A stretch of DNA of 64,000 nucleotides from Nonomuraea ceibae (GCF_019396325.1 NZ_JAHKRO010000004.1:1-64000); one strand, 5' to 3'. Positions 18,421 to 28,401 are shown, numbered from the stretch's first letter. Program-made: numbers and translations. Notes: generated by a model from the sequence alone, not told the origin.

Positions 18421-18995
18421 TGACTGCCACGACCACCGAGACCGAGCGCCCGACGCCGCGCCTCAAGACGAAGTACCGCGAGGAGATCGCGGCTCAGCTT
18501 CGCGAGCAGTTCGGCATCGAGAACGTCATGCAGATCCCCGGCCTGGTGAAGATCAAGGTCAACATGGGTGTCGGCGAGGCGGCCCGCGACTCGAAGCTGA
18601 TCGAGGGCGCCGTTCGCGACCTCACCGTGATCACCGGCCAGAAGCCGGCCGTCGTCCGGGCGCGCAAGTCCATCGCGCAGTTCAAGCTGCGTGAGGGCAT
18701 GCCGATCGGCGCGCACGTCACGCTTCGCGGTGACCGCATGTGGGAGTTCCTCGACAGGCTGCTGTCGCTGGCGCTGCCCCGCATCCGTGACTTCCGGGGC
18801 CTGTCGCCGAAGCAGTTCGACGGCAACGGCAACTACACCTTCGGTCTGACCGAGCAGGTCATGTTCCACGAGGTCGACCAGGACAAGGTCGACCGGCCGC
18901 GGGGCATGGACATCACGATCGTGACCACCGCGAAGAACGACGACCAGGGCCGGGCGCTGCTCAAGCTCCTCGGCTTCCCCTTCAAGGAGGCCTGA
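18420..18995 (+). CDS. rplE: 50S ribosomal protein L5
   Basis: L5, 191 residues, binds 5S r[23 protein letters not shown] and the C-terminal [21 protein letters not shown] are typical. In E. coli the S8 repressor site is near this start; I see no obvious equivalent. rpsN starts four bases after the stop. Confidence 0.98.
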   Translation: MTATTTETERPTPRLKTKYREEIAAQLREQFGIENVMQIPGLVKIKVNMGVGEAARDSKLIEGAVRDLTVITGQKPAVVRARKSIAQFKLREGMPIGAHVTLRGDRMWEFLDRLLSLALPRIRDFRGLSPKQFDGNGNYTFGLTEQVMFHEVDQDKVDRPRGMDITIVTTAKNDDQGRALLKLLGFPFKEA

Positions 18996-18999
18996 TCCA

Positions 19000-19185
19000 A
19001 TGGCGAAGAAGTCGCTGATCGCCAAGGCGGGGCGCAAGCAGAAGTTCGAGGTCCGGGCCTACACCCGTTGCTCGCGCTGCGGTCGTCCGCGCGCCGTCTA
19101 CAGGAAGTTCGGCCTGTGCCGCGTGTGCTTCCGTGAGATGGCGCACCGGGGCGAGCTGCCTGGCATCACCAAGTCCAGCTGGTAG
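19000..19185 (+). CDS. rpsN: 30S ribosomal protein S14, zinc type
   Basis: S14 type Z, 61 residues, the short zinc-binding form. Cysteines pair as CSRC and CRVC (residues 24, 27, 40, 43). The ending [11 protein letters not shown] is standard. A zinc-free, Zur-controlled second copy is common in actinobacteria but is not in this window. Confidence 0.98.
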   Translation: MAKKSLIAKAGRKQKFEVRAYTRCSRCGRPRAVYRKFGLCRVCFREMAHRGELPGITKSSW

Positions 19186-19193
19186 TTACCCTT

Positions 19194-19276
19194 GGGGGCG
19201 GCACTGGTCGCCCCCGGGGCGGCTTCCGGCCGTACATATCCGTAAATGTCAAAATCAGGGGGCTCTCCTAGAGAGC
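19194..19276 (+). other. Hairpins between rpsN and rpsH
   Basis: GGGGGCG (19194-19200) pairs with CGCCCCC (19209-19215). GCTCTC (19262-19267) pairs with GAGAGC (19271-19276). The segment between is AT-richer than its surroundings. The 182-base gap interrupts an otherwise tight operon. Confidence 0.5.
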
Positions 19277-19367
19277 ACCCACGACCGCGCCGAAGGTCCA
19301 CCGGCAGAGCAGTGCGCAGCACTGAAGCTTCGCCGACTGGAAACCGCGGCGAGGAAGGCCATTGGCC

Positions 19368-19766
19368 ATGACGATGACCGACCCGATCGCAGACATGCTC
19401 ACGCGTCTGCGTAATGCGAACTCGGCGTACCACGACAGCGTGTCGATGCCGTACTCGAAGATCAAGGCGCACATCGCCGAGATCCTCCAGCAGGAGGGTT
19501 ACATCCAGGCTTGGACCGTCGAAGACGCCAAGGTTGGCAAGAACCTCGTGGTGGAGCTCAAGTTCGGGCCTACTCGTGAGCGTTCGCTCTCTGGACTGCG
19601 CCGGGTGTCCAAGCCCGGTCTGCGGGTCTATGCGAAGAAGGACAATCTGCCTCGAGTCCTGGGCGGGCTGGGCGTCGCGATCATCTCGACGTCCGCCGGT
19701 CTCATGACCGACAAGCAGGCCGGCAAGCGTGGTGTGGGCGGGGAAGTCCTCGCCTACGTCTGGTAG
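19368..19766 (+). CDS. rpsH: 30S ribosomal protein S8
   Basis: S8, 132 residues, a primary 16S-binding protein. A TTG at 19362 is in frame, but GAGGAAGG (19351-19358) is better spaced for ATG 19368, which gives the usual [17 protein letters not shown]. The C-terminal [20 protein letters not shown] is classic. Confidence 0.97.
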   Translation: MTMTDPIADMLTRLRNANSAYHDSVSMPYSKIKAHIAEILQQEGYIQAWTVEDAKVGKNLVVELKFGPTRERSLSGLRRVSKPGLRVYAKKDNLPRVLGGLGVAIISTSAGLMTDKQAGKRGVGGEVLAYVW

Positions 19767-19782
19767 AGGGGAGGAACACAGC

Positions 19783-20325
19783 ATGTCGAGAATCGGACGG
19801 CTGCCCATCCCTGTGCCCAGTGGCGTAGACATCACGATCACCGGCCAGGATGTCCAGGTCAAGGGCCCGAAGGGCACGCTTTCTCACACGGTCGCCGAGC
19901 CCATCGCAGTGGGCCGCGACGAGGACGGCGCCATCGCCGTCACCCGTCCCAACGACGAGAACAAGGTCCGTGCGCTGCACGGCCTCTCGCGGACGCTGAT
20001 CGCCAACATGGTGCAGGGCGTCACGCAGGGCTACTCCAAGACCCTGGAGATCGTCGGCGTCGGTTACCGCGTCCAGGCCAAGGGCCCGGCGCAGCTGGAG
20101 TTCTCGCTGGGCTTCAGCCACCCGGTCATCGTCGACGCCCCCGAGGGCGTCACCTTCCGCGTCGAGAAGCCGACCCTGTTCCACGTGGACGGCATCGACA
20201 AGCAGAAGGTCGGCGAGGTCGCCGCCAACATCCGCAAGCTGCGCAAGCCCGACCCGTACAAGGGCAAGGGCGTGCGCTACCAGGGCGAACAGATCCGCCG
20301 CAAGGTCGGAAAGGCTGGTAAGTAG
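19783..20325 (+). CDS. rplF: 50S ribosomal protein L6
   Basis: L6, 180 residues. ATG 19783 follows GAGGAA and gives [17 protein letters not shown]; the frame is open further upstream but into rps[18 protein letters not shown] at the C-terminus is a hallmark. Two bases separate it from rplR. Confidence 0.98.
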   Translation: MSRIGRLPIPVPSGVDITITGQDVQVKGPKGTLSHTVAEPIAVGRDEDGAIAVTRPNDENKVRALHGLSRTLIANMVQGVTQGYSKTLEIVGVGYRVQAKGPAQLEFSLGFSHPVIVDAPEGVTFRVEKPTLFHVDGIDKQKVGEVAANIRKLRKPDPYKGKGVRYQGEQIRRKVGKAGK

Positions 20326-20327
20326 GC

Positions 20328-20711
20328 ATGGCTCCGAAGACTGCGTTCGGCAAGCACACGGCTGCCCGCACCGTCTCGCGGGCCCGCCGTCACCGCCGCG
20401 TCCGCAAGAACGTCGTCGGTACGGCCGCGCGTCCGCGCCTGGTCGTCAACCGTTCGACGCGTCACCTGTTCGTGCAGATCGTGGACGACACCGTCGGCCA
20501 CACCCTGGTGAGCGCGTCCACCATGGACGCCTCGCTGCGCACGCTGGAAGCGGACAAGACGGAGAAGGCCAAGAAGGTCGGCGAGCTCCTCGCTCAGCGG
20601 GCCAAGGAAGCCGGGATCACGGCGGTCGTCTTCGACCGCGGTGGCAACCGCTACGCCGGGCGCATCGCCGCTCTGGCGGACAGCGCCCGCGAAGGTGGGC
20701 TCGAGTTCTGA
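20328..20711 (+). CDS. rplR: 50S ribosomal protein L18
   Basis: L18, 127 residues, binds 5S rRNA with L5. [20 protein letters not shown] and [17 protein letters not shown] are typical. Gene order rplF-rplR-rpsE-rpmD-rplO is the standard spc order. Confidence 0.98.
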   Translation: MAPKTAFGKHTAARTVSRARRHRRVRKNVVGTAARPRLVVNRSTRHLFVQIVDDTVGHTLVSASTMDASLRTLEADKTEKAKKVGELLAQRAKEAGITAVVFDRGGNRYAGRIAALADSAREGGLEF

Positions 20712-20738
20712 TATGGCAACTGAGATGAGGAACCACTG

Positions 20739-21368
20739 ATGGCTGCAGCTCCGCGTCGCGGTGGCGGCACCGGTGGCGAGCGGCGGGACCGTCGTGACGA
20801 TCGCCGCGGTGGCGCCGCTGACAAGGGCGTCTCGTACATCGAGCGCGTAGTGAAGATCAACCGAGTGGCCAAGGTCGTGAAGGGTGGTCGTCGCTTCAGC
20901 TTCACCGCCCTCGTCGTCGTCGGCGACGGCAACGGCCTGGTCGGCGTCGGCTATGGCAAGGCCAAGGAAGTCCCCGCGGCCATCGCCAAGGGCGTCGAAG
21001 AGGCGAAGAAGCACTTCTTCAAGGTGCCTCGCATCCAGGGCACGATCCCGCACACGGTGCAGGGCGAGGAGGCGGCCGGCGTCGTCTTCCTGCGTCCGGC
21101 CTCGGCCGGTACCGGCGTCATCGCCGGTGGCCCGGTCCGCGCGGTCCTGGAGTGCGCGGGCATCCACGACGTGCTGTCCAAGTCGCTCGGCTCGGACAAC
21201 CCGATCAACATCGTGCACGCCACCGTGGCGGCTCTGAAGGGCCTTTCGCGCCCCGAGGAGATCGCCGCCCGCCGTGGCCTGCCGATCGAGGACGTGGCCC
21301 CGGCCCGGATGCTGAAGGCTCAGCGCGAGGGTCTCGCCGAGGCGGCGGCCGCGAAGGCGGTGAGCTAG
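20739..21368 (+). CDS. rpsE: 30S ribosomal protein S5 with Arg/Gly-rich start
   Basis: S5, 209 residues. The fold starts near [18 protein letters not shown] (residue 32). The first about 28 residues are Gly/Arg/Asp rich (PRRGGGTGG and DRRDDRRGG) and echo the tail of S3. [20 protein letters not shown] is the conserved C-terminal domain motif. S5, S3 and S4 together ring the mRNA entry site. Confidence 0.98.
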   Translation: MAAAPRRGGGTGGERRDRRDDRRGGAADKGVSYIERVVKINRVAKVVKGGRRFSFTALVVVGDGNGLVGVGYGKAKEVPAAIAKGVEEAKKHFFKVPRIQGTIPHTVQGEEAAGVVFLRPASAGTGVIAGGPVRAVLECAGIHDVLSKSLGSDNPINIVHATVAALKGLSRPEEIAARRGLPIEDVAPARMLKAQREGLAEAAAAKAVS

Positions 21369-21370
21369 TC

Positions 21371-21553
21371 ATGGCACGCCTGAAGATCACTCAGGTTCGC
21401 TCGAAGATCGGTGGCAAGCAGAACCAGCGTGACTCGCTGCGCTCGCTTGGCCTGAAGCGAATCGGCGACGTCGTCGTCAAGGAGGACCGGCCCGAGATTC
21501 GCGGCATGGTCTCCGTGGTGACGCACCTCGTCGTGGTGGAAGAGGTCGACTAG
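21371..21553 (+). CDS. rpmD: 50S ribosomal protein L30
   Basis: L30, 60 residues. [16 protein letters not shown] and [15 protein letters not shown] are family features. It starts two bases after rpsE and ends two bases before rplO. Confidence 0.97.
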   Translation: MARLKITQVRSKIGGKQNQRDSLRSLGLKRIGDVVVKEDRPEIRGMVSVVTHLVVVEEVD

Positions 21554-21555
21554 TC

Positions 21556-22011
21556 ATGACTGACAAGGCTCCGCTCAAGATTCACGACCTGCGTCCTGCT
21601 CCTGGCGCCAACAAGTCGAAGGTCCGCAAGGGCCGCGGCGAGGCGTCCAAGGGCAAGACCGCCGGTCGCGGCACCAAGGGCAGCCACGCCCGTACGACGG
21701 TTCCCCTCGGTTTCGAGGGTGGCCAGGTGCCGCTGCAGAGGCGTCTGCCGAAGCTCAAGGGCTTCTCCAACGCCATGTTCAAGACGACCTACCAGGTCGT
21801 CAACCTGGACCGGCTCGGCGAGCTGTTCCCCGAGGGTGGCGACGTCACCGTCGAGGCGCTGGTGGCCCGGGGCGCTGTCCGCAAGAACCAGCCGGTCAAG
21901 GTGCTGGGCACCGGTGAGATCTCGGTCGTGGTGAACGTGACGGCGCATGCCTTCTCGTCCACGGCGAAGGAGAAGATCGCCGCTGCCGGCGGCTCCGTTA
22001 CCGAGCTGTAA
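21556..22011 (+). CDS. rplO: 50S ribosomal protein L15
   Basis: L15, 151 residues. The basic, glycine-rich N-terminal region ([19 protein letters not shown]) threads into 23S r[22 protein letters not shown] follows. Last ribosomal gene before secY. Confidence 0.98.
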   Translation: MTDKAPLKIHDLRPAPGANKSKVRKGRGEASKGKTAGRGTKGSHARTTVPLGFEGGQVPLQRRLPKLKGFSNAMFKTTYQVVNLDRLGELFPEGGDVTVEALVARGAVRKNQPVKVLGTGEISVVVNVTAHAFSSTAKEKIAAAGGSVTEL

Positions 22012-22023
22012 GTGCATTTACGA

Positions 22024-22056
22024 CGCGTGGGGGTTCTGACAATGGGCCCCCACGCG
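22024..22056 (+). terminator. Hairpin between rplO and secY
   Basis: CGCGTGGGGG (22024-22033) and CCCCCACGCG (22047-22056) form a perfect 10-bp stem with a 13-base loop. There is no T-run, so it may only attenuate transcription into secY. A weak promoter-like TTAGAG/TACTGT with a 17-base spacer follows at 22066-22094. Confidence 0.5.
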
Positions 22057-22181
22057 CGTAGTGCGTTAGAGTTCGCGAGACGGCAGGATACTGTCCTGCT
22101 GGATGTTGACCTGAGACTTCAGATGGCAGATCCCCGCACCATCGCATACTCACATCGCCTCATAGGCGCGCAGGAGGGACC

Positions 22182-23492
22182 GTGCTGACCGCGTTTACCC
22201 GGGCGTTCCGGACGCCGGACCTGCGCAAGAAGTTGCTCTTCACGCTGGGCATCATCGCGCTTTTCCGACTCGGCTCGGTTCTTCCGACTCCGGGCGTTCA
22301 CGTCCAGAATCTGGCGGCCTGTTTTGAATCGGCCCGTGAGGGCGCCGCCGGCCAAATCTATGGAATGGTCCAGCTGTTCAGCGGTGGCGCGCTGCTCAAG
22401 CTGTCGATCTTCGCACTGGGCATCATGCCCTACATCACCGCGAGCATCATCCTGCAGCTGCTCGTCGTGGTCATCCCGCGTCTCGAGGCGCTGAAGAAGG
22501 AAGGCCAGTCGGGCCAGACCAAGATCACGCAGTATACGCGTTATCTGACCGTCGGTCTCGGTGTTCTGCAGTCGACGGCGTTCATCGCCCTCGCCCGCTC
22601 GGGCCAGCTGTTCCCCAACTGCCAGCAGGACGTGCTGCTCGACCCGGACAACGTCTTCCAGATCGTCACGATGGTCGTCATCATGACCGCGGGCACCTCC
22701 GTGATCATGTGGCTGGGCGAGCTCATCACCGACCGTGGTGTGGGCAACGGCATGTCCATCCTGATCTTCACCTCGGTCGTGTCCATCTTCCCGTCCGAGA
22801 TGGCCAACATCTTCCAGGCGAACAAGTTCACCTTCGCGGTCGTCATGGTGGTCGGCATCTTCCTGATCGCCGCCGTGGTCTTCGTCGAGCAGGCGCAGCG
22901 CCGCATCCCGGTCCAGTACGCCAAGCGCATGGTGGGCCGGCGGATGTACGGCGGCACCTCGACCTACATCCCGCTGAAGGTCAACCAGGCCGGCATCATC
23001 CCGGTCATCTTCGCCTCCTCGCTCCTCTACCTGCCGCAGCTGATCACTTCGCTCTTCGCCAACGCGGAGAACCCGAACCCGGTCGTGCAATGGATCTCCC
23101 AGAACCTCGCCACCGGCGACACGCCGATCTACATGGCGACGTTCTTCCTCTTGATCGTCTTCTTCACGTACTTCTACGTGTCCATCACTTTCAACCCCAC
23201 TGAAGTGGCTGACAACATGAAGAAGTACGGTGGGTTCATTCCGGGCATCCGCCCGGGCCGGCCGACGGCTGAATACCTGAACTTCGTGCTCACCCGTCTG
23301 ACCGCGCCCGGCGCGCTCTATCTGGGTCTGATCTCCATGGTCCCGATCGTCGCGCTGGCGGTGGCCGGTGCGAGCCAGAACTTCCCGTTCGGAGGGACGA
23401 GCATTCTGATCATGGTTGGTGTCGGCCTGGACACGGTCAAGCAGATCGAGAGCCAGCTGCAGCAGCGTAACTACGAAGGTTTCCTGCGGTAG
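22182..23492 (+). CDS. secY: Preprotein translocase SecY
   Basis: Central channel of the Sec translocon, 436 residues with ten predicted membrane segments. RNGMSI-type motif appears as [11 protein letters not shown], and [12 protein letters not shown] marks the C-terminal cytoplasmic loop. The GTG start follows AGGAGGGA. Its last base is shared with the adk start, so export and nucleotide metabolism genes are translationally linked as in most actinobacteria. Confidence 0.98.
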   Translation: MLTAFTRAFRTPDLRKKLLFTLGIIALFRLGSVLPTPGVHVQNLAACFESAREGAAGQIYGMVQLFSGGALLKLSIFALGIMPYITASIILQLLVVVIPRLEALKKEGQSGQTKITQYTRYLTVGLGVLQSTAFIALARSGQLFPNCQQDVLLDPDNVFQIVTMVVIMTAGTSVIMWLGELITDRGVGNGMSILIFTSVVSIFPSEMANIFQANKFTFAVVMVVGIFLIAAVVFVEQAQRRIPVQYAKRMVGRRMYGGTSTYIPLKVNQAGIIPVIFASSLLYLPQLITSLFANAENPNPVVQWISQNLATGDTPIYMATFFLLIVFFTYFYVSITFNPTEVADNMKKYGGFIPGIRPGRPTAEYLNFVLTRLTAPGALYLGLISMVPIVALAVAGASQNFPFGGTSILIMVGVGLDTVKQIESQLQQRNYEGFLR

Positions 23493-24142
23493 TGCGTCTC
23501 GTTCTGGTCGGGCCCCCTGGAGCGGGTAAAGGGACGCAGGCCCAGTACATCGCATCGAACCTGTCAATCCCGAAGATCTCGACAGGTGACATTTTCCGTG
23601 CCAACGTCTCAGGCGGCACGGACCTCGGCAAGCTGGCCAAGACATACATGGACCGCGGCGACCTGGTGCCCGACGAGGTCACCATCGCCATGGTCCGCGA
23701 CCGCCTCTCGGAGGACGACGCGCAGGACGGTTTCCTGCTCGACGGCTTCCCGCGCAACGTGCCGCAGGCGGAGATCCTCAAGAAGATGCTCGCCGACTGG
23801 GGTCAGGCGCTCGACCTGGTGCTGGAGCTCGTCGTCGACGACGACGAGGTGGTCCGGCGGCTGGCGGGCCGGCGCACCTGCAGCCAGTGCGGCCGCATCT
23901 GGCACGTGGAGTTCGACGACAAGCAGGACGACCGCTGTGACGCCTGCGACGGCGCGCTGTTCCAGCGCGACGACGACAAAGAAGAGACCGTCAGGCACCG
24001 CCTGGAGGTCTACGGAGAGCAGACGGCTCCGCTGATCTCCTACTACGCGGACGAGGGCATCCTCGTCGGGGTCGACGCTACCGGCCCGGTCGAAGAGGTC
24101 ACTCAGAGGGCCATGGAGGCCATCAGGCCCTTCATGGGGTGA
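23492..24142 (+). CDS. adk: Adenylate kinase, zinc-type LID
   Basis: Converts ATP and AMP to two ADP; 216 residues, the long form. P-loop [10 protein letters not shown] is at residues 8-17. The LID has four zinc-type cysteines: C130, C133, C149 and C152. [13 protein letters not shown] is the AMP-binding segment. The GTG start shares a base with the secY stop. Confidence 0.98.
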   Translation: MRLVLVGPPGAGKGTQAQYIASNLSIPKISTGDIFRANVSGGTDLGKLAKTYMDRGDLVPDEVTIAMVRDRLSEDDAQDGFLLDGFPRNVPQAEILKKMLADWGQALDLVLELVVDDDEVVRRLAGRRTCSQCGRIWHVEFDDKQDDRCDACDGALFQRDDDKEETVRHRLEVYGEQTAPLISYYADEGILVGVDATGPVEEVTQRAMEAIRPFMG

Positions 24143-24160
24143 GGGTGACGACCTACTGCG

Positions 24161-24188
24161 GAGGTGGCACGGGTTTCCGTGCCACCTC
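24161..24188 (+). terminator. Hairpin between adk and map
   Basis: A perfect 12-bp stem, GAGGTGGCACGG with CCGTGCCACCTC, and loop GTTT. It is followed by GGCTATTGTG, not a T-run. map may have its own weak promoter (TATTGT at 24194-24199). Confidence 0.6.
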
Positions 24189-24254
24189 GCGGCTATTGTG
24201 GGGGGAATTGGGCTCCCACGTTTGCCCGTTGAAGTCCCTGGGGGTGCCGTAAAC

Positions 24255-25058
24255 GTGTTCAAGAGAAACAAGCATGGGATTCAGATCAAGTCGCCCGAGC
24301 AGCTGGAGAAGATGCGGGCGGCCGGTCTGGTCGTCGGGCGCACGCTGGAGCTGCTGAAGCAGTCGGTGCAGCCGGGGATGACGCCGCTCGACCTCGACGT
24401 CATCGCCGAAAAGGCGATCCGGGACGAGGGCGCGATCCCGTCGTTCAAGGGCTACCAGGGCTTTCCGGCGACGATCTGCGCGTCGGTCAACCACGAGGTG
24501 GTGCACGGCATTCCGACGGACGCCCGCAAGCTGCGCGAGGGCGACGTCATCTCGATCGACTGCGGGGCCATCCTCGACGGCTGGCACGGCGACTCGGCCG
24601 TGACCGTGCCGGTGGGCGAGGTCGACCCGAAGCTCACCGAGCTCATGCGCATCACCGAAGAGGCGATGTGGGCCGGCATCAGGGCCCTGACCCCCGGACG
24701 CCACCTGTCCGACATCGGGTACGAGGTCGAGCGCTACGTCAAGTCGCAGGGCCGGTTCGGCATCCCGCCGGAGTACGGCGGCCACGGCATCGGCACCGAG
24801 ATGCACATGGACCCGTGGATCGCCAACCACGGCAAGCCGGGCCGGGGTCCGGTGCTGGAGGTGGGCATGTGCCTGGCCGTCGAGCCCATGGTGAACCTCG
24901 GCACCGAGCGCACCCGCGTGCTGGCCGACGACTGGACCGTGGTGACCGTCGACGGAAAGGCGTCCGCTCACTTCGAACACAGCGTCGCCGTGACACATAA
25001 TGGACCTTGGGTGCTGACCGCCCTTGATGGGGGCAAAGAGCGCTTGGCACAGCCGTAG
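24255..25058 (+). CDS. map: Methionine aminopeptidase, type I
   Basis: Removes the initiator methionine; 267 residues from GTG 24255 (MFKRNKHGIQIKSPEQ). The five metal ligands are D102, D113, H177, E210 and E241. GGHGIG and AVEPM surround the His and first Glu. The frame is open upstream to 24198, but the family N-terminus supports 24255. Standard position after secY-adk. Confidence 0.96.
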   Translation: MFKRNKHGIQIKSPEQLEKMRAAGLVVGRTLELLKQSVQPGMTPLDLDVIAEKAIRDEGAIPSFKGYQGFPATICASVNHEVVHGIPTDARKLREGDVISIDCGAILDGWHGDSAVTVPVGEVDPKLTELMRITEEAMWAGIRALTPGRHLSDIGYEVERYVKSQGRFGIPPEYGGHGIGTEMHMDPWIANHGKPGRGPVLEVGMCLAVEPMVNLGTERTRVLADDWTVVTVDGKASAHFEHSVAVTHNGPWVLTALDGGKERLAQP

Positions 25059-25078
25059 ACGAGCCGGGAGTGGTGGGA

Positions 25079-25504
25079 ATGGCGCAGAGTCCCGAGATGC
25101 GTGCCTCCGACGTCGACCGCGACCGGGTGGCGGCAGTACTGCGCGAGCACACCGCCCAGGGCCGCATCACGATGGAAGAGTTCAACGAGCGGCTCGAACA
25201 GCTCTACCAGAGCAAGACGTACGGCGACCTGGCCAAGCTGACCGCCGACCTGCCGGACGTCGACCTGCGCAACCGGCCCGCCAAGGTGACGCCGGAGCCG
25301 CTGGCCAAGCGGCGGATGCACCCCGGCATGGTGGCCGCCTGGAGCGCCTGGGCCGGCGCCAGCGCGGTCAACTGGGTCATCTGGCTGATCATCAGCATCA
25401 CGGCGGGCGACTTCATCTATCCGTGGCCGCTGTGGGTCATGGGCCCGTGGGGCGCGATCCTGCTGGTCAGCACGGTCTTCGGGAACCCGCCGCCGAAGCG
25501 GTGA
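25079..25504 (+). CDS. DUF1707 membrane protein
   Basis: Not characterised. From ATG 25079 it has 141 residues. Residues 5-60 match the DUF1707 pattern common in actinobacteria (MRASDVDRDRVAAVLREH...GRITMEEFNERLEQLY). Two membrane segments follow at about residues 80-130. GTG 25070 is an alternative start, but GGGAG at 25066-25070 fits ATG 25079. It follows map by 20 bases and may share its transcript. DUF1707 is often linked to membrane or regulatory proteins; no function can be assigned. Confidence 0.85.
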   Translation: MAQSPEMRASDVDRDRVAAVLREHTAQGRITMEEFNERLEQLYQSKTYGDLAKLTADLPDVDLRNRPAKVTPEPLAKRRMHPGMVAAWSAWAGASAVNWVIWLIISITAGDFIYPWPLWVMGPWGAILLVSTVFGNPPPKR

Positions 25505-25610
25505 CGACGGGCTTGTGTGCATAAGTGCCGTCTGCGCATTCGTCCACAGAACGTCGGGGCGCGCATTCCTAACGTGAGCGGTGTCCAGAACACCACCCAC
25601 GGAGGAAATC

Positions 25611-26024
25611 ATGCGCAAGATTTTCGCGGCCACCGCCATCGCCGGCTCCCTCGCCGCCACCGGCCTCGTCCTCGCCCCGGCCGCCACCGCCCAGGCGTCG
25701 TCCGCCGCCAGCGTCCAGGCCGCCTCATCGGCCGGAGCCTGGGGCAAGTACTACTCCAGCAACAAGAAGGCCTACACCTTCGGCAAGACGTGGAAGGCCG
25801 GCGGCAAGGTCTTCACGAAGTGGTACGGCAAGGAGTTCACCGCCAAGCGGGGCTACGTCTGGTTCCGGTACGAGTACAAGAACGGGCGCACCGGCAAGCA
25901 CTTCTACGGCTGGAACGGGTCCCAGGTCCACACCTGGGGCAAGGGGAACATCAAGAAGCTCTGGACGTACACCTGCTGGGGCGGCGCGGCCAAGTACTGC
26001 GGTGCGGCCCACCGCATCTACTGA
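25611..26024 (+). CDS. Small secreted protein, unknown
   Basis: Not a family I recognise. 137 residues with a clear Sec signal peptide: MRK, a hydrophobic run ATAIAGSLAATGLVLAPA, and an Ala-X-Ala cut near residue 27. The mature part is rich in Lys, Tyr, Trp and Gly with two cysteines near the end (TYTCWGG and KYCGA), perhaps a disulfide. GGAGG precedes the ATG. It sits alone between the DUF1707 gene and infA and is followed by a strong terminator, so it is probably a separate transcription unit. Confidence 0.8.
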   Translation: MRKIFAATAIAGSLAATGLVLAPAATAQASSAASVQAASSAGAWGKYYSSNKKAYTFGKTWKAGGKVFTKWYGKEFTAKRGYVWFRYEYKNGRTGKHFYGWNGSQVHTWGKGNIKKLWTYTCWGGAAKYCGAAHRIY

Positions 26025-26063
26025 GCCGCCAGAAGGGCCGCTGAGGCCCGGGGAGAGGCGTTC

Positions 26064-26092
26064 AGGCCCGCCGGCGTCCTGTCGGCGGGCCT
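26064..26092 (+). terminator. Terminator after the secreted-protein gene
   Basis: AGGCCCGCCG and CGGCGGGCCT form a perfect 10-bp stem around GCGTCCTGT. It separates the upstream genes from the infA operon. The rest of the gap up to infA holds two promoter-like -10 boxes, TACAGT (26121-26126) and TACACT (26185-26190), without convincing -35 partners. Confidence 0.7.
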
Positions 26093-26321
26093 CCGGCATG
26101 CGTCAGGGCGCGATATCGGGTACAGTGACACGTGGTTGTGTCAGGGCACCTGGCACGCGTTTCGCGTTTGAGCAACAGGTGTCGTACACTCCTTAGTCGG
26201 CTCACTATGACTATCACGCGTCGGCGGCCTTTGCCGGTCGCCGCTCTCTTCGAAGCGTGAGGTCGCGGCTGCTTAGTGAACCGGAGCCTCAGACGACCGA
26301 TCAGTGAAACGCGAGGGACTT

Positions 26322-26543
26322 TTGGCCAAGAAAGACGGCGCCATCGAGATCGAGGGCACTGTGGTTGAGTCGCTCCCGAACGCCATGTTCCGGGTGCAGC
26401 TCGACAACGGCCATAAGGTCCTGGCCCACATCAGCGGACGGATGCGGATGCACTACATCCGGATCCTGCCCGACGACCGGGTAGTCGTCGAACTGAGCCC
26501 CTACGACCTGAGTCGTGGGCGGATCGTCTACCGATACAAATAA
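26322..26543 (+). CDS. infA: Translation initiation factor IF-1
   Basis: IF-1, 73 residues, an S1-fold protein in the A site during initiation. A GTG at 26304 would add six residues, but TTG 26322 gives the normal [12 protein letters not shown] start read as MAKKDG, and CGAGGGA (26312-26318) lies just before it. [19 protein letters not shown] is diagnostic. First gene of the alpha group: infA-rpmJ-rpsM-rpsK-rpsD-rpoA-rplQ. Confidence 0.95.
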   Translation: MAKKDGAIEIEGTVVESLPNAMFRVQLDNGHKVLAHISGRMRMHYIRILPDDRVVVELSPYDLSRGRIVYRYK

Positions 26544-26567
26544 GACGTCTGAGGAACACGAAGGACA

Positions 26568-26681
26568 ATGAAGGTAAAGCCGAGCGTCAAGAAGATCTGT
26601 GACAAGTGCAAGGTGATCCGCCGGCACGGTCGCGTCATGGTGATCTGCGACAACCTGCGCCACAAGCAGCGCCAGGGTTAG
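26568..26681 (+). CDS. rpmJ: 50S ribosomal protein L36, zinc type
   Basis: L36, 37 residues, running from ATG 26568 to TAG 26681. [19 protein letters not shown] is the family start. The zinc ligands C11, C14, C27 and H32 are all present, so this is the zinc-containing form. It sits 24 bases after infA, its normal place. Confidence 0.97.
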   Translation: MKVKPSVKKICDKCKVIRRHGRVMVICDNLRHKQRQG

Positions 26682-26908
26682 TCGCCGCAAGGCTTCTCCG
26701 AGTCCGCCCCGTCAGGGAGCGGGCTCGACGCATGAGGAGCCTGAGACAGTAATCGCGCGCCACACCTGAGCAGGCGACGCCGCCGATCCGTCGGCGCCCG
26801 TCGAACCGTTCAGGAGACCCCCGGTCGGAGGCCGGGGCCCTCACCCCGGGCATGGGGAGGGGAAGTGGGGCGCAAGACCTCCGCCACAGAGAAGGAGAAT
26901 GCCCGACC
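26682..26908 (+). other. rpmJ-rpsM gap with hairpins
   Basis: A 227-base non-coding gap. 26781-26796 folds as CGCCGA-TCCG-TCGGCG. CCCCGG (26819-26824) pairs with CCGGGG (26832-26837). It may hold a promoter or an autoregulatory site for the S13-S11-S4-alpha segment; nothing decisive is visible. Confidence 0.4.
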
Positions 26909-27289
26909 ATGGCTCGCCTGGTTGGCGTCGACCTCCCCCGCGAAAAGCGGCTGGAGATCGCTCTCACCTACATTTACGGCATCGGCCGCACCCGGGCCCA
27001 GGAGATCCTCCAGGCCACCGGTGTCAGCGGCGATCTGCGCGTGCACCAGCTCTCCGACGCCGAGCTCGTCCCGATGCGTGACTACATCGAGGCGAACTTC
27101 AAGATCGAGGGTGACCTGCGCCGTGAGGTCCAGGCCGACATCCGTCGCAAGATCGAAATCGGTTGCTACCAGGGCATCCGCCACCGCAAGGGTCTTCCCG
27201 TCCACGGCCAGCGCACGCAGACCAACGCGCGCACCCGTAAGGGCAAGAAGAAGACCGTCGCCGGTAAGAAGAAGCCCGGTAAGAAGTAG
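26909..27289 (+). CDS. rpsM: 30S ribosomal protein S13
   Basis: S13, 126 residues, contacts the P-site tRNA and forms the head bridge with L5. ATG 26909 gives [19 protein letters not shown] after GAAGGAGAA; the frame is open upstream into the gap. [20 protein letters not shown] is typical, with a Lys-rich tail. Confidence 0.98.
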   Translation: MARLVGVDLPREKRLEIALTYIYGIGRTRAQEILQATGVSGDLRVHQLSDAELVPMRDYIEANFKIEGDLRREVQADIRRKIEIGCYQGIRHRKGLPVHGQRTQTNARTRKGKKKTVAGKKKPGKK

Positions 27290-27334
27290 TCCTCGCAGCC
27301 GCGGGACCGAAGACCTCAGGAGTTAAGGCAAACA

Positions 27335-27739
27335 ATGCCTCCTAAGAGCCGCCAGGGTGCGCCGAAGAAGGTGCGCCGCAAGGAAAAGAAGAACGTCGCT
27401 CACGGGCACGCCCACATCAAGAGCACGTTCAACAACACGATCGTCTCGATCACCGACCCCAACGGGAACGTGATCTCCTGGGCCAGCGCCGGCCACGTGG
27501 GTTTCAAGGGCTCCCGTAAGTCCACCCCGTTCGCCGCGCAGATGGCCGCGGAGAACGCCGCGCGCCGCGCCATGGAGCACGGCATGCGCAAGGTCGACGT
27601 CTTCGTCAAGGGTCCCGGCTCCGGCCGTGAGACCGCGATCCGCTCCCTCCAGGCCACCGGCCTCGAAGTGGGCTCGATCCAGGACGTCACCCCGGTTCCG
27701 CACAACGGCTGCCGTCCGCCGAAGCGCCGCCGCGTCTGA
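27335..27739 (+). CDS. rpsK: 30S ribosomal protein S11
   Basis: S11, 134 residues, on the 30S platform. [18 protein letters not shown] and [15 protein letters not shown] are family motifs; the end [13 protein letters not shown] is standard. 45 bases after rpsM. Confidence 0.98.
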   Translation: MPPKSRQGAPKKVRRKEKKNVAHGHAHIKSTFNNTIVSITDPNGNVISWASAGHVGFKGSRKSTPFAAQMAAENAARRAMEHGMRKVDVFVKGPGSGRETAIRSLQATGLEVGSIQDVTPVPHNGCRPPKRRRV

Positions 27740-27759
27740 TTCCCAGGAGATATTGAGAA

Positions 27760-28386
27760 ATGGCTCGTTACACGGGCGCGGACTGCAAGCTCTGCCGTCG
27801 CGAGAAGACCAAGCTCTTCCTCAAGGGCAGCAAGTGCGAGTCCGCCAAGTGCCCCATCGAGATCCGTCCTTACCCGCCGGGTGAGCACGGCCGCGGACGC
27901 CCCAAGGAGTCCGAGTACCAGCTTCAGCTTCGCGAGAAGCAGAAGACCCGCCGCATCTACGGCGTCCTCGAGAAGCAGTTCCACAACTACTACGAGGAAG
28001 CCACGCGCAAGGCGGGCAAGACCGGTGAGGCGCTGCTCCAGATCCTGGAGAGCCGTCTCGACAACGTCGTCTACCGCGCCGGGTTCGCCCAGTCGCGTGA
28101 CGCCGCCCGCCAGCAGGTCCGTCACGGTCACATCACCGTGAACGGCAAGAAGGTGGACATCCCGTCGTACCGCGTGCGCGAGCACGACATCGTCGAGGTC
28201 CGCGAGACCAAGCGCAACCTCATGCCCTACGAGGTGGCCCGGGCGACCGCGGGCGAGCGCACGGTTCCCGCGTGGCTCGGCGTCGTGCCCGAGAAGCTCC
28301 GCGTCCTGGTGCACCAGCTGCCGGTTCGCCAGCAGATCGACACCCAGGTCCAGGAGCAGCTCATCGTCGAGTACTACTCCAAGTAG
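27760..28386 (+). CDS. rpsD: 30S ribosomal protein S4
   Basis: S4, 208 residues. The N-terminus keeps four cysteines (CKLCRREK...CESAKC, residues 8-32), a zinc-type site. The S4 domain RLDNVVYRAGFAQSRDAAR is near residue 95. S4 forms the mRNA entry ring with S3 and S5 and in E. coli represses the alpha operon. The ATG follows AGGAGATAT. Confidence 0.98.
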   Translation: MARYTGADCKLCRREKTKLFLKGSKCESAKCPIEIRPYPPGEHGRGRPKESEYQLQLREKQKTRRIYGVLEKQFHNYYEEATRKAGKTGEALLQILESRLDNVVYRAGFAQSRDAARQQVRHGHITVNGKKVDIPSYRVREHDIVEVRETKRNLMPYEVARATAGERTVPAWLGVVPEKLRVLVHQLPVRQQIDTQVQEQLIVEYYSK

Positions 28387-28401
28387 TCACTCGTCCGTTT
28401 G

